A DNA stretch of 64,000 nucleotides from PFJX01 sp964542455 (GTDB lineage: Bacteria > Pseudomonadota > Gammaproteobacteria > Burkholderiales > Thiobacillaceae): NCBI GenBank assembly GCA_964542455.1, contig CAZIUC010000003.1, positions 62,001 to 126,000 of the forward strand, given 5' to 3'. The stretch's first letter is position 1. The number at the start of each line of letters is the position of its first letter. Positions 18,119 through 26,983 of this stretch are shown piece after piece. Below the pieces are notes generated by a model that saw only the letters and a program-made list of their open reading frames with translations, did not search any database and was not told the DNA's origin. A program made the translations under genes and the position numbers.

Positions 18119-19744
18119 CTACGATTCCACCTGCTCCAGTTTCGCCAACAGTTCCCCCGCGCGCTTTTCGTGTGGACGCAGGTTGCGGGCGGTCTGGATG
18201 CAATCCAGGGCTTCCTTGACCAGGTGCAGGTCGCGGCCGCGCTGTTCCATGTAGCTGATGAGCAGGTAGGCGTGGTTGAGCAGCAGGCGCGGGTTGGTCG
18301 GAATCTTGTGACGTGCTTCGCGCAGCAGGGAGAGGGCTTCGTCGAGCTTGCCCTCGCGTGACAGACGCACGCCCTTGTCCATGATTTCCAACGCGGCCCG
18401 GGTCGCCTCTTCCACCAGTTTCATGCCTTCCTCTTCACGTCCCGCCTCGGCAAACAGGGTGCGTATCCGGTTCGCGTAGTCGGGGTGCTCATGATGGTTG
18501 ACCAGCAGGCTGGTGAACACGGCATGGGTAGTTTCCATATCCCCCAGTTGCATGAGCGGGCCGGCCAGATCGAAGGCCATTTCCGCCGGTAAGAGGTGAG
18601 CGTCGTCACGCAGACTGGGCGCCAGCACATTCAGTAATTTGCGGGCAGCCTGCTCGCCGCCGGTTTTCAGGCGGATAGGGATTTCCATTGCCCGCGCCAT
18701 GAATTGCGCATTGCTGTCGCCCTTCATGTCGCCCGCGAGACGGTCGATCACCTTGGCGGCCTCGCCATTCTCGTCGCGGGCCAGGAATACGCGCGCCAGG
18801 CTGAGATAAGGCTCCACCGATGCATGAGGAGAATTACGCGCCAGTTCAATGCTGCGGTCGAAGGCGCGCACGGCCGTTTCCAGATCGCCGCGGCGCGCCG
18901 CCACCTGGCCCAGGGTGGTTTGCCGGGTGGCGACATGGGGCGACACCGAGAGCGCACGCTCCAGCGCCACCTGGGCACCATCCAGGTCACCCAGATTTTC
19001 CAGTGTGTGCGCCAGCCAGTCGTGCGCATCCAGGTAAGAGCGGCTGCCGCCGGTTACCTGGAGCAGATGGCGGCGGGCTTCATCGAGCCGGCCTTCCTGG
19101 AACAGGATGCGCGCCAGACCGAGGCGCGCCCAGGGCAGGTCGCGCTGGCTCAGGGCTTCCTCGAACACAACACCGGCTTGCTTCAGGTCGCCGGAGAGCA
19201 GGGCGAGTTCCGCTTTCAGACGTTTCAGATCCCAGGTATGCGGGCCGGGCGTGGCCAGGAGTTGGTCAGCCAGGCGCATGGCCTTGAGGTACTCATGTTC
19301 ACGCATGGCCTGTTCGATCGGCGCCAGCACCTTCTTTTTATCCATCTGGCGCAGCAAACGGGTGAACAGCAGAGTTTCCGTGATCGGTTTGACCAGGTAG
19401 TCATCGGGCCTGGTTTCGGCGGTGCCCATGACCATTTCCGAGGTTTTTTCCGCGCTGACCATGAGCCAGACGGTATGCGGCGCGATCAGTTGGCGCAGGC
19501 GCGCTTCCTCCAGAACCTGTTGACCGTTCTTGCCTTGGCCAAGATGTAAATCACACAGCACGGCGTCGTAGCGATTTTTCTCCAGCAGCGCCACGGCATG
19601 GTCGCCATTGCTGGCGAAGTCGACGCGGGTGGTGCCGGCGCGGCCGAGGAGGTCGCGCAGAATCCCGCGCATACCTTCGTAATCTTCGACGACGAGAAAC
19701 GATTTCTTCGAGAAGTCGGGGCGGGGGAGGTCGTGGATTTTCAT
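18119..19744 (-). CDS. response regulator with REC and TPR domains
   Basis: A 541-aa protein. The receiver domain (about residues 12-135) has SFLVVEDYEGMRGILRDLL, phosphoacceptor region AVLCDLHLG and the late lysine in DYLVKPIT. The rest is tetratricopeptide-like helices (LGLARILFQEGRLDEARRHL, LENLGDLDGAQVALERALSV, VAARRGDLETAVRAFDRSIEL). There is no DNA-binding output, so signalling is probably by protein contact. A histidine kinase gene ends six bases upstream, and the two likely form a pair. The architecture resembles REC-TPR proteins common in beta- and gammaproteobacteria. Confidence 0.88.
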   Translation of the reverse strand: MKIHDLPRPDFSKKSFLVVEDYEGMRGILRDLLGRAGTTRVDFASNGDHAVALLEKNRYDAVLCDLHLGQGKNGQQVLEEARLRQLIAPHTVWLMVSAEKTSEMVMGTAETRPDDYLVKPITETLLFTRLLRQMDKKKVLAPIEQAMREHEYLKAMRLADQLLATPGPHTWDLKRLKAELALLSGDLKQAGVVFEEALSQRDLPWARLGLARILFQEGRLDEARRHLLQVTGGSRSYLDAHDWLAHTLENLGDLDGAQVALERALSVSPHVATRQTTLGQVAARRGDLETAVRAFDRSIELARNSPHASVEPYLSLARVFLARDENGEAAKVIDRLAGDMKGDSNAQFMARAMEIPIRLKTGGEQAARKLLNVLAPSLRDDAHLLPAEMAFDLAGPLMQLGDMETTHAVFTSLLVNHHEHPDYANRIRTLFAEAGREEEGMKLVEEATRAALEIMDKGVRLSREGKLDEALSLLREARHKIPTNPRLLLNHAYLLISYMEQRGRDLHLVKEALDCIQTARNLRPHEKRAGELLAKLEQVES

Positions 19745-19750
19745 GGGGTC

Positions 19751-20503
19751 TTAGGGTAATTCGAGGCAGAAACAACCGCCGCCGAGACGTCCGCCATTCT
19801 CCAGACGGGTGCCGCCGCCGCGCTCGCCGTTGCGATGCAGGCCGGCCACCACGGTGGCGAAATACAACCCCAGCCCGGTGCTGCCGGTTTCGAAGTTGAC
19901 CCCACGGTCGCGCGATGTGCCCTGCCGCAGCAGGAAATCAGGAAACCCCGCGCCGTTGTCCTCCACCCGGATCGTGATGCCGCCGCGCGGGTCCGCCGCG
20001 ATCAGGCAGAGCACGCTGTCGCGCGTGTAGTGCAGGGCGTTGTGCAGCGCCTGCACCAGCACGCCAAGGATCAACTCGTAATCGACCCAGGCGTGGAGAT
20101 CGTCGGGGCACTCGTATTCCAGGCTGACACCGTGCGAGTGCGCCAGATTGGCGACACGGGACAAGGCATCGTTGGCCAACTCGGCGAGGTTCTGCTCCTG
20201 AGGGTCGAATGGGTAGAAATCCTGTTCGATCTTGTACAGGGCGAGCAACTGGATCAGGTGGTCGTTGATGCGTTGGGATTCATAGAGCGCCTGGCAGGTC
20301 TGCTGGTAGAGCGGAGTCGATTGATCGGGCGCCTGGGCCAGGGCGGATTCGAGAAAACTCGCCATCACCGCCAGGGAGTTCTTCATGTCATGGACCGACG
20401 ACACCAGGAAATTGCTCATGCTCATGCCGGGCGCGGCATTCAGAGGGAAACTGTCGGTCATCGTGGCTGTGGACTGGTTTGTGTAGCTCATACTATCGGC
20501 CAT
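19751..20503 (-). CDS. soluble sensor histidine kinase
   Basis: About 250 aa from ATG at 20503; ATGs at 20491 and further in are alternatives. There is no transmembrane segment. An H-box SSVHDMKNSLAVMASF near residue 40 carries the phospho-histidine. The HATPase has ALHNALHYTRDSVLCL (N-box), IRVEDNGAGFPDFL and GSTGLGLYFATVVAGLH (G-boxes). No separate sensor domain is visible. It is followed by the REC-TPR gene with a six-base gap. Its proposed start codon overlaps that of divergent hemW (CATG at 20501-20504), so the two transcripts share or overlap promoter space. Confidence 0.85.
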   Translation of the reverse strand: MADSMSYTNQSTATMTDSFPLNAAPGMSMSNFLVSSVHDMKNSLAVMASFLESALAQAPDQSTPLYQQTCQALYESQRINDHLIQLLALYKIEQDFYPFDPQEQNLAELANDALSRVANLAHSHGVSLEYECPDDLHAWVDYELILGVLVQALHNALHYTRDSVLCLIAADPRGGITIRVEDNGAGFPDFLLRQGTSRDRGVNFETGSTGLGLYFATVVAGLHRNGERGGGTRLENGGRLGGGCFCLELP

Positions 20504-21671
20504 GTCCGCGATTCTCTTTAACCAAACACCCACCGTGCAGCCGCCGCTCTCGCTCTACGTGCACATACCCTGGTGCGTGCGCAAATGCCCCTACTGCGAT
20601 TTCAATTCCCACGCGCAGCGTGAGGAAATCCCGGAAGCACGCTATCTCGATGCCCTCACGCGTGACCTGGAAGGTGCCTTGCCAGAAGTGTGGGGACGCG
20701 AGGTATCGAGCATCTTCATCGGCGGCGGCACACCCAGCCTGTTCACGCCCGCCGGCATCGATCGCCTGCTCACCACCTTGCGCACCCTGTTGCGTGTCTC
20801 GCCGTTGGCGGAAATCACGCTGGAAGCCAATCCCGGCACCTTCGAGGCGGCGCGCTTTCGCGGCTATCGCGACGCGGGAGTGAATCGTCTCTCGCTCGGC
20901 GTCCAGAGCTTCAATCCGCAACACCTGAAGGCGCTCGGCCGCATCCACGACGAGCGCGAGGCACGCGCGGCGGCGGAAGCGGCCATCGGCCTGTTCGAGA
21001 GGGTCAATCTCGACCTGATGTATGCGCTGCCCGGCCAGAGTCTGGATCAGGCGCGCGCCGACCTGGAAACCGCCATCAAGCTGGGGCCGGCGCACCTCTC
21101 CGCCTACCACCTCACCCTGGAACCCAATACCCCGTTCGCGGCGCAACCGCCGGCCCTGCCCGACGATGATCTTTCCGCCGACATGCAGATCCAGGCCGAA
21201 GACCTGCTAGTCGCCGCCGGCTACGAGCACTACGAAACCTCCGCCTTCGCGCTGCCGGGATCGCGCTGCCGCCACAACCTCAATTACTGGACCTTCGGCG
21301 ATTACCTCGGCCTGGGCGCAGGCGCCCACGGCAAACTGACCTTCCACGACCGCATCGAACGCCAGGCCCGCCTGAAACACCCGAAGGCCTACATGGATGC
21401 CGTGCTTTTCACGCTGCCAAGTCACATCGCCGAAACCCGCAAGCTGGACCGGGGCGACCGCGTGTTCGAATTCATGATGAACGCCCTGCGCCTGAACGAA
21501 GGCTTCGACCCGCGCCTGTTCGAGGCCCGCACCGGCCTTTCCATCGCCGCCGCCGAGGCCGGGCTGGCGGAAGCGGAACGCCGCGGGCTGCTGGTGAGGG
21601 AGCTGCACAACGTCCGTCCCAGCGCGACGGGGCGGCGTTTCCTCAACGAGTTGTTGCAGGTTTTTCTTTGA
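20502..21671 (+). CDS. hemW: radical SAM heme chaperone HemW (coproporphyrinogen III oxidase-like)
   Basis: A 389-aa radical SAM protein. LYVHIPWCVRKCPYCDFNSH contains the CxxxCxxC iron-sulfur motif. SIFIGGGTPSLFTP, TLEANPGTFE, GVNRLSLGVQSFNPQHLKALGR and LDLMYALPGQ follow, and the C-terminal HemN domain has VFEFMMNALRLNEGF. The HemW signature lacks the extra N-terminal Cys of HemN. Family members bind heme and act as heme chaperones rather than oxidases. The only available ATG overlaps the divergent kinase start. Confidence 0.93.
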   Translation: MSAILFNQTPTVQPPLSLYVHIPWCVRKCPYCDFNSHAQREEIPEARYLDALTRDLEGALPEVWGREVSSIFIGGGTPSLFTPAGIDRLLTTLRTLLRVSPLAEITLEANPGTFEAARFRGYRDAGVNRLSLGVQSFNPQHLKALGRIHDEREARAAAEAAIGLFERVNLDLMYALPGQSLDQARADLETAIKLGPAHLSAYHLTLEPNTPFAAQPPALPDDDLSADMQIQAEDLLVAAGYEHYETSAFALPGSRCRHNLNYWTFGDYLGLGAGAHGKLTFHDRIERQARLKHPKAYMDAVLFTLPSHIAETRKLDRGDRVFEFMMNALRLNEGFDPRLFEARTGLSIAAAEAGLAEAERRGLLVRELHNVRPSATGRRFLNELLQVFL

Positions 21672-21765
21672 GCCGGGGTGTGGCCCATTTCCCGTCTTCG
21701 GCTTGTCGTCGTAAGCTCGCGACGCTTTTCGAAAATCCCACGAACACACTCTCGGAGGACACCCC

Positions 21766-22407
21766 ATGACCACCTATACCCGCGACGACCAGCTCGCCGT
21801 GCAGCCGGAAACCAACTTCGGCGGCCGCATCGAAACTTCCGGCGCCTACATCGGCCGACTCACCCTGGCCAAGGAACGCACCGCCAAGACCGGCACCCGG
21901 GGCATCGAATTCAACTTCGAGGCGGATGATGGGCGGGTGGCGCGTTACTTGACGCTCTGGGTCGCCCGCGCCAACGGCGAGAAGATCGAATATCCCTACA
22001 GCCTGCTTTCGGCGCTGATGGCCTGCCTGGACGTGAAAAGCATCGAATCCAGCGCGGCAACGATCGATGAATGGAATACCGCCAGCGGCATGATGGCGCC
22101 GACCGAAGCACAAATATTTCCGGCGCTGATGAACAAGCCCATCGGCATCCTGTTGCAGCGCGAGGAACGCGAGTGGGAAGGCAAGACCTACGTCAGCATG
22201 AAGATCGTCCAGTTCTTCGACCCGCGTGACCGCAGCACCCCTTCCGAGATCATCTCCGGCAAACGTTCCGGCCAGGCCCTGGAAAAGATGGTCACCAACC
22301 TGCGTGAAACCGTGGTCCGCGCCGACGCCCCCCCGGCCGGCGCCGCTCCCGCCGGAGCCAGCCCCGCCGGCTTCGCCGAGATCGACGACGACGACGTGCC
22401 GTTCTGA
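21766..22407 (+). CDS. unknown protein with an SSB-like acidic C-terminal tail
   Basis: A 213-aa protein starting MTTYTRDDQLAVQPETNFGG, preceded by GGAGGA. The N-terminal 170 residues are globular and unrecognised, resembling phage-type single-strand or recombination accessory proteins only in general feel (TLAKERTAKTGTRGIEFNFE, MNKPIGILLQREEREWEGKTY). The last 35 residues are an Ala/Pro linker followed by AEIDDDDVPF. This closely mimics the SSB C-terminal tip (DDDIPF), the docking site for many DNA-repair enzymes. It lies directly upstream of uvrA. A DNA-binding or SSB-partner-recruiting role is inferred, not shown. Confidence 0.75.
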   Translation: MTTYTRDDQLAVQPETNFGGRIETSGAYIGRLTLAKERTAKTGTRGIEFNFEADDGRVARYLTLWVARANGEKIEYPYSLLSALMACLDVKSIESSAATIDEWNTASGMMAPTEAQIFPALMNKPIGILLQREEREWEGKTYVSMKIVQFFDPRDRSTPSEIISGKRSGQALEKMVTNLRETVVRADAPPAGAAPAGASPAGFAEIDDDDVPF

Positions 22408-22503
22408 TTGGTCGCGCCGGCAAGGATGCCGGCGCGACACCCGGTTTGAGCCGCCCCGCCTCAGGCGCGTATATTCGGCCGTTTCGATTCGACGGCCACA
22501 ACC

Positions 22504-25344
22504 ATGATCCGCGTCCGCGGCGCCCGCACCCACAACCTCAAGAACGTCAACGTCGATCTGCCGCCGCACCAGCTGGTGGTGATTACCGGGCTGTCCGGCT
22601 CGGGCAAGTCTTCGCTGGCGTTCGACACTCTCTATGCCGAGGGCCAACGGCGCTATGTCGAGTCGCTTTCCGCCTACGCGCGGCAGTTCCTGCAACTGAT
22701 GGAAAAGCCGGATGTGGACCTGATCGAGGGGCTTTCCCCGGCGATTTCCATCGAGCAGAAGGCGACTTCGCACAACCCGCGTTCCACCGTCGGCACGGTG
22801 ACGGAAATCCACGATTACCTGCGTTTGCTGTTCGCCCGCGCCGGCACGCCGCGTTGCCCGCATCACGGCATCGAGCTGGCGGCGCAGACGGTGTCGCAGA
22901 TGGTCGATACCGTGTCGCAACTGCCGGAAGACACCAAGCTGATGATCCTGGCGCCGCTGGTGGTGGGGCGGAAGGGCGAGCAACTGGGGCTGTTCGACGA
23001 GTTGCGCGCGCAGGGTTTCGTGCGCCTGCGGGTGGATGGCGAGGTGTACGACATCGACAGCCTGCCGCCGCTGGAGAAGAACAGGAAGCACACCATCGAG
23101 GCGGTGGTGGACCGGCTGAAGATTCGCTCAGACCCCGGATCGGGGTCCGGGGCAGGCGTGAAGCAGCGTCTGGCGGAGTCGTTCGAGACGGCGTTGCGCC
23201 ATTCCGACGGCAAGACGCTGGCCGTCGAGATGGATACCGGCCGCGAGATGCTGTTCTCCGCCAAGTTCGCCTGTCCGGTGTGCGATTACGCGCTGCCGGA
23301 ACTGGAGCCGCGCATCTTCTCCTTCAACAACCCGATGGGCGCCTGCCCGAAGTGCGACGGCCTCGGCCAGGTGACCTTCTTCGATCCGGCGCGGGTGGTT
23401 GCCTTCCCGCATCTGTCGCTGGCGTCCGGCGCGGTCAAGGGCTGGGACCGGCGCAACGCTTTCTTCTACCGGATGCTGGAAGGGCTGGCCATGCACTACG
23501 GCTTCGATCTGGATACGCCCTACGAAGACCTGCCGCCCCCCATTCAGCAGGTCATCCTGCATGGCAGTGGGGCCGAGGAAATCACCTTCCAATACCTCGG
23601 TGAGGCGGGACGCAAGGTCGCCCGCAAACACCGTTTCGACGGCGTCATTCCTTCCCTGGAGCGGCGTTACAAGGACAGCGAATCGCAAAATTTGCGCGAG
23701 GAGTTGGCCAAGTTCATCGCCACCCGGCCGTGCCCGGAATGCGGCGGTTCGCGTCTGCGTATTGAATCGCGCAACGTCACCATCGGCGGCTGGACGCTGC
23801 ACGATCTATCCCGCCTGCCCATCCGCCAGGCGCTCAAGTTCTTCCAGGAACTGAAATTGGAAGGCAACCGCGCCCAGGTCGCGGACAAGATCGTCAAGGA
23901 AATCGCCGCGCGCCTGACCTTCCTCAACGATGTCGGCCTCGATTACCTCTCGCTCGACCGTTCCGCCGATACCCTTTCCGGCGGCGAGGCGCAGCGCATT
24001 CGCCTGGCCTCGCAAATCGGTTCCGGCCTCACCGGCGTGATGTATGTGCTCGACGAGCCTTCCATCGGCCTGCATCAACGCGACAACGACCGCCTGCTCG
24101 GCACCCTCAAACACCTGCGCGACCTGGGCAATTCGGTGATCGTGGTGGAACACGACGAAGACGCCATCCGCCACGCCGACTACATCGTCGACATGGGGCC
24201 GGGCGCCGGCGAACACGGCGGCGAGATCGTCGCCGAGGGCAGGCTTTCCGACATCCTCGCCTGCGAAGCCTCGCTGACCGGGCAATATCTCTCCGGCAAG
24301 ATCGCCATCCCGATGCCGGACGACCGCCGCGAGCCGCGCGAAGGCCGCGTGCTGAAACTGATCGGCGCCCACGGCAACAACCTGAAAAACGTCACCCTGA
24401 AGCTGCCGACCGGCATCTTCGTGTGTGTGACGGGCGTCTCCGGGTCCGGCAAATCCACTCTGATCAACGACACCCTCTACGCCATCACCGCCAACCAGTT
24501 GAACGGCGCGGCGCACGAAACGGCGCCCTACGAAGCCATCGAGGGCGTGGAGTTCTTCGACAAGGTAGTCAGCGTCGACCAGGCGCCGATCGGCCGCACC
24601 CCGCGCTCCAATCCCGCCACCTACACCGGCCTGTTCACTCCCATTCGCGACCTCTTCGCCGGCACCGTGCAGGCGCGCGAACGCGGCTACGAGCCGGGCC
24701 GCTTCTCCTTCAACGTCAAGGGCGGCCGCTGCGAAGCCTGCCAGGGCGACGGCATGATCAAGGTGGAAATGCACTTCCTGCCCGACATCTACGTCCCCTG
24801 CGACGTCTGCCACGGCCACCGCTACAACCGGGAAACACTGGAAGTGCAATACAAGGGCAAGAACATCCGCGAAGTGCTGCTGATGACCGTGGAAGAGGCG
24901 CACGCCTTCTTCAACGCCGTGCCCACCGTCGCGCGCAAGCTCAAGACCTTGATCGACGTCGGCCTGAGTTACATCCGCCTGGGCCAGTCCGCCACCACGC
25001 TCTCCGGCGGCGAGGCGCAACGGGTGAAACTGGCCCTGGAACTGTCCAAACGCGACACCGGCCGCACCCTCTACATCCTCGACGAACCCACCACCGGCCT
25101 GCATTTCCACGACATCGACATGCTGCTCAAGGTGCTGCACCGCCTGGTCGGCAACGGCAACACCGTGGTGGTGATCGAACACAACCTCGACGTCATCAAA
25201 ACCGCCGACTGGGTCATCGACCTGGGGCCGGAAGGCGGCGAGGGGGGCGGGCGGATCATCGCGGAGGGGACACCGGAACGGGTGGCGGCGAATCCGGAGA
25301 GCCATACCGGGCGGTATCTGGCGCCAGTGTTGGCGCGGGGGTAG
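22504..25344 (+). CDS. uvrA: UvrABC system protein A
   Basis: DNA-damage recognition ATPase of nucleotide excision repair, 946 aa. MIRVRGARTHNLKNVNVDLP, Walker A GLSGSGKSSLAFDTLY and GVSGSGKSTLINDTLY, two ABC signatures (TLSGGEAQRIRLASQIGSGLTGVMYVLDEPS and TLSGGEAQRVKLALELSKR), and zinc modules (CPVCDY, CPKCDG, CPECGG, CEACQG, CDVCHG) are all present. Oddity: residues about 207-217 (RSDPGSGSGAG) replace the usual short loop after VVDRLKIR and coincide with a GACCCCG-gat-CGGGGTC hairpin, probably a small in-frame repeat insertion. The C-terminal coding end has a decayed second copy at 27501. Confidence 0.97.
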   Translation: MIRVRGARTHNLKNVNVDLPPHQLVVITGLSGSGKSSLAFDTLYAEGQRRYVESLSAYARQFLQLMEKPDVDLIEGLSPAISIEQKATSHNPRSTVGTVTEIHDYLRLLFARAGTPRCPHHGIELAAQTVSQMVDTVSQLPEDTKLMILAPLVVGRKGEQLGLFDELRAQGFVRLRVDGEVYDIDSLPPLEKNRKHTIEAVVDRLKIRSDPGSGSGAGVKQRLAESFETALRHSDGKTLAVEMDTGREMLFSAKFACPVCDYALPELEPRIFSFNNPMGACPKCDGLGQVTFFDPARVVAFPHLSLASGAVKGWDRRNAFFYRMLEGLAMHYGFDLDTPYEDLPPPIQQVILHGSGAEEITFQYLGEAGRKVARKHRFDGVIPSLERRYKDSESQNLREELAKFIATRPCPECGGSRLRIESRNVTIGGWTLHDLSRLPIRQALKFFQELKLEGNRAQVADKIVKEIAARLTFLNDVGLDYLSLDRSADTLSGGEAQRIRLASQIGSGLTGVMYVLDEPSIGLHQRDNDRLLGTLKHLRDLGNSVIVVEHDEDAIRHADYIVDMGPGAGEHGGEIVAEGRLSDILACEASLTGQYLSGKIAIPMPDDRREPREGRVLKLIGAHGNNLKNVTLKLPTGIFVCVTGVSGSGKSTLINDTLYAITANQLNGAAHETAPYEAIEGVEFFDKVVSVDQAPIGRTPRSNPATYTGLFTPIRDLFAGTVQARERGYEPGRFSFNVKGGRCEACQGDGMIKVEMHFLPDIYVPCDVCHGHRYNRETLEVQYKGKNIREVLLMTVEEAHAFFNAVPTVARKLKTLIDVGLSYIRLGQSATTLSGGEAQRVKLALELSKRDTGRTLYILDEPTTGLHFHDIDMLLKVLHRLVGNGNTVVVIEHNLDVIKTADWVIDLGPEGGEGGGRIIAEGTPERVAANPESHTGRYLAPVLARG
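23131..23152. repeat. short hairpin inside uvrA
   Basis: GACCCCGGATCGGGGTC followed by CGGGG. It encodes the low-complexity DPGSGSG segment, which interrupts an otherwise conserved part of UvrA. Confidence 0.5.
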
Positions 25345-25352
25345 CGGGGTTG

Positions 25353-25376
25353 TCGGGTTACGCTGCGCTAACCCGA
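25353..25376. repeat. TCGGGTTA inverted repeat downstream of uvrA
   Basis: TCGGGTTA-cgctgcgc-TAACCCGA just after the uvrA stop codon. This is a dispersed hairpin type common in proteobacteria and could also act as a weak terminator or mRNA 3' end. Confidence 0.6.
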
Positions 25377-25418
25377 CCTACGGACTGAACCGCTCGTTCT
25401 CGATTGGGGAGTCAACAC

Positions 25419-25577
25419 ATGAACCCGAAACCCATAGACCAGGCAAAAAATCCCGACCTTGCGAAGTCCTTGCCTGCGCTACGTCGGGCTGTGGAACACG
25501 CGAGCGAATTGGCCAGGAAAACCGGCACTGAAATGCCATTGCCCAACCCGCGCGCGTCGGCGAAAAAGTCGGCGTAA
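25419..25577 (+). CDS. small hypothetical protein
   Basis: A 52-codon frame, MNPKPIDQAKNPDLAKSLPA...ASAKKSA, with ATG preceded by GGGGAG. The sequence MNPKPIDQAKNPDLAKSLPALRRAVEHASELARKTGTE looks like the N-terminal half of small helical proteins often found beside toxin genes in proteobacteria. The usual longer C-terminus is missing, so it may be a truncated antitoxin-like gene. It opens the accessory stretch behind uvrA. Confidence 0.45.
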   Translation: MNPKPIDQAKNPDLAKSLPALRRAVEHASELARKTGTEMPLPNPRASAKKSA

Positions 25578-25588
25578 TCCGGAAAGCC

Positions 25589-25828
25589 TCAATTGCCGCT
25601 CTCCCAATTTGGATCGTTCGCGGCCTCGGCCCGAATCAACTGGTTCAGCCTGGATAACAACACGGCCGGAACATCCTTTCTTCTTCCGTTGGCGCGGACG
25701 GGATGCGACATGGAAACGTGGCCGTAGCGGAGTTCTCCCGTGCGCTTGATGGGTACTACCCAACCGCCCAGGAGCACCCATAGCTGACGGAAATGGCGGA
25801 TATCCGAGGTATGGATGGGGTTTTTCAT
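25589..25828 (-). CDS. hypothetical protein, second gene of a two-gene cassette
   Basis: A 79-aa basic protein, MKNPIHTSDIRHFRQLWVLL...NWESGN. Its ATG overlaps the stop codon of the upstream gene by four bases (TCAT at 25825-25828 on the plus strand), so the two are translationally coupled. WVLLGGWVVPIKRTGELRYGH followed by HPVRANGRRKDVP recalls the general layout of small double-stranded-RNA-binding-fold toxins, but no diagnostic motif is present. The function is unknown. Confidence 0.6.
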   Translation of the reverse strand: MKNPIHTSDIRHFRQLWVLLGGWVVPIKRTGELRYGHVSMSHPVRANGRRKDVPAVLLSRLNQLIRAEAANDPNWESGN

Positions 25829-26481
25829 CCTGCTCTCCCTTTACTGGGTTGACCAAAAGCTTGTGCCTCGGCCTCGCCCAGAAAATCAGCCATTTCCCGC
25901 TCATTTTCTTTAAAAGCCACTGTGCCAGGCACTTCTTCATCATCTAGGTAGCACGACAGGCCCGTTAGTGGCGGCCGTATATACAGGGTATACAGGCCAC
26001 CCCAATCCTCTGTCTCGAGTTGGGAACGGATGTAGTAGAGGGGGTCGTCACGCACCGCCTCCATCGCCTTTAGCGGGCTGACAGGCATACCCTCTAACCC
26101 CTTCAGACCGTCCAGGGTGGTTGGCATGTCGAATGACCGCAGCAGTGCATCGGAGGATCGTAGCCACAGGAGCAAGCGGTTGATGAATCCGTCCCGGACC
26201 AGATTCGCACTATCCACAACCTCCCTTAGGGCATCCGCAGTTTCCTGGTCAACTACGATGTTCACGGATTCCGTGCCCATTCGCTTAAGCTCACCCGCAA
26301 GATAGCGCCGTGCCTTAGTTGATAGCCGCTTGTCTTTCACCTCTCTTGCAAGATGGGGGGTTTCAATCCGAATCATGTGGTTCAGAAAAGCGTCCCTTTT
26401 CAGGAACAAGGCCTCCGCCTGCTTCATGAAGTTTGTCCACAAGGGTTTGTAGATTTTTGCGGTGATTTTGGTGGTTGCCAT
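25825..26481 (-). CDS. unknown protein with two ribbon-helix-helix-like segments
   Basis: A 218-aa protein from MATTKITAKIYKPLWTNF; an upstream in-frame ATG at 26517 gives a less likely start. Two segments each read as beta-strand, helix, helix: KITAKIYKPLWTNFMKQAEA with RDAFLNHMIRIE, and SVNIVVDQETADALREVV with RDGFINRLLLWLRS. That pattern is like tandem ribbon-helix-helix units. The C-terminal half is acidic, with no recognised domain. With the 79-aa gene it overlaps, this looks like a regulatory or toxin-antitoxin-type cassette. Lower GC than neighbours and the location in the post-uvrA island suggest acquisition. Confidence 0.6.
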   Translation of the reverse strand: MATTKITAKIYKPLWTNFMKQAEALFLKRDAFLNHMIRIETPHLAREVKDKRLSTKARRYLAGELKRMGTESVNIVVDQETADALREVVDSANLVRDGFINRLLLWLRSSDALLRSFDMPTTLDGLKGLEGMPVSPLKAMEAVRDDPLYYIRSQLETEDWGGLYTLYIRPPLTGLSCYLDDEEVPGTVAFKENEREMADFLGEAEAQAFGQPSKGRAG

Positions 26482-26669
26482 TCGGTTTTTCCTTGTTTCG
26501 ATGAGCCAATCCAACAATAGAGATTCGTTATGTGTGTGTAAAGAAATGCGAGTACTCGTTTTAGGAAGGAATTATGGCGGCACCCGCCATTCCAGCACGC
26601 AATGCATCTACGAACCGGGTGGATTCTCCTTCAACTCTAAGGCTGGTTACCGCGGCCACGCCAACACGT

Positions 26670-26698
26670 TTGAACAGGGTTGATCGCCGGCTTACACT
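26670..26698 (+). promoter_or_regulatory. sigma-70-type promoter for parD
   Basis: TTGAAC (26670-26675), a 17-base spacer and TACACT (26693-26698), followed by an AGAGGA ribosome-binding site and the parD ATG at 26726. Spacing is ideal. Confidence 0.6.
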
Positions 26699-26725
26699 CG
26701 CCTCGCCTAGCAAGAGGACATCGTC

Positions 26726-26983
26726 ATGAGCACCACCTTCAAACTCCCGGATAATCTGGCCCAGCGTCTGGAAAGCGTTGCTTCGCATAGTGGCCGGACG
26801 CCGGACGCCATCCTGCGGGAAGCCGTCAGCAAACAACTTGACTACGAAGAATGGTTCGCCGAGGCGGTGCGGGCGGGCTTCGAATCGGGAGACAGGGAGG
26901 GCTGGATCAGCCATGAAGAAGCGACTAACGACCTCCAGTCGCGTATCGCGGACTACAAGCGCCAATTCAGCAAAGCGGCTTGA
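26726..26983 (+). CDS. ParD-like antitoxin (ribbon-helix-helix)
   Basis: An 85-aa protein. The N-terminus MSTTFKLPDNLAQRLESVASHSGRTPDAILREAVSKQLDY reads as a ribbon-helix-helix DNA-binding unit, and an acidic C-terminal helical tail follows (EEWFAEAVRAGFESGDREGW), as in antitoxins that wrap the toxin. The downstream gene is ParE-like and overlaps it by 71 bases, supporting a type II toxin-antitoxin pair with autoregulation. Confidence 0.85.
   Translation: MSTTFKLPDNLAQRLESVASHSGRTPDAILREAVSKQLDYEEWFAEAVRAGFESGDREGWISHEEATNDLQSRIADYKRQFSKAA

Noticed and set aside
23806..25305. 499-codon minus-strand frame across uvrA
   Set aside because: Antisense shadow; the plus strand encodes intact UvrA.
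25589..25828. HicA-like toxin call for the 79-aa protein
   Set aside because: Only the overall pattern (Gly-Trp, His-Pro, basic end) is similar; the conserved GSH motif with its histidine is absent.
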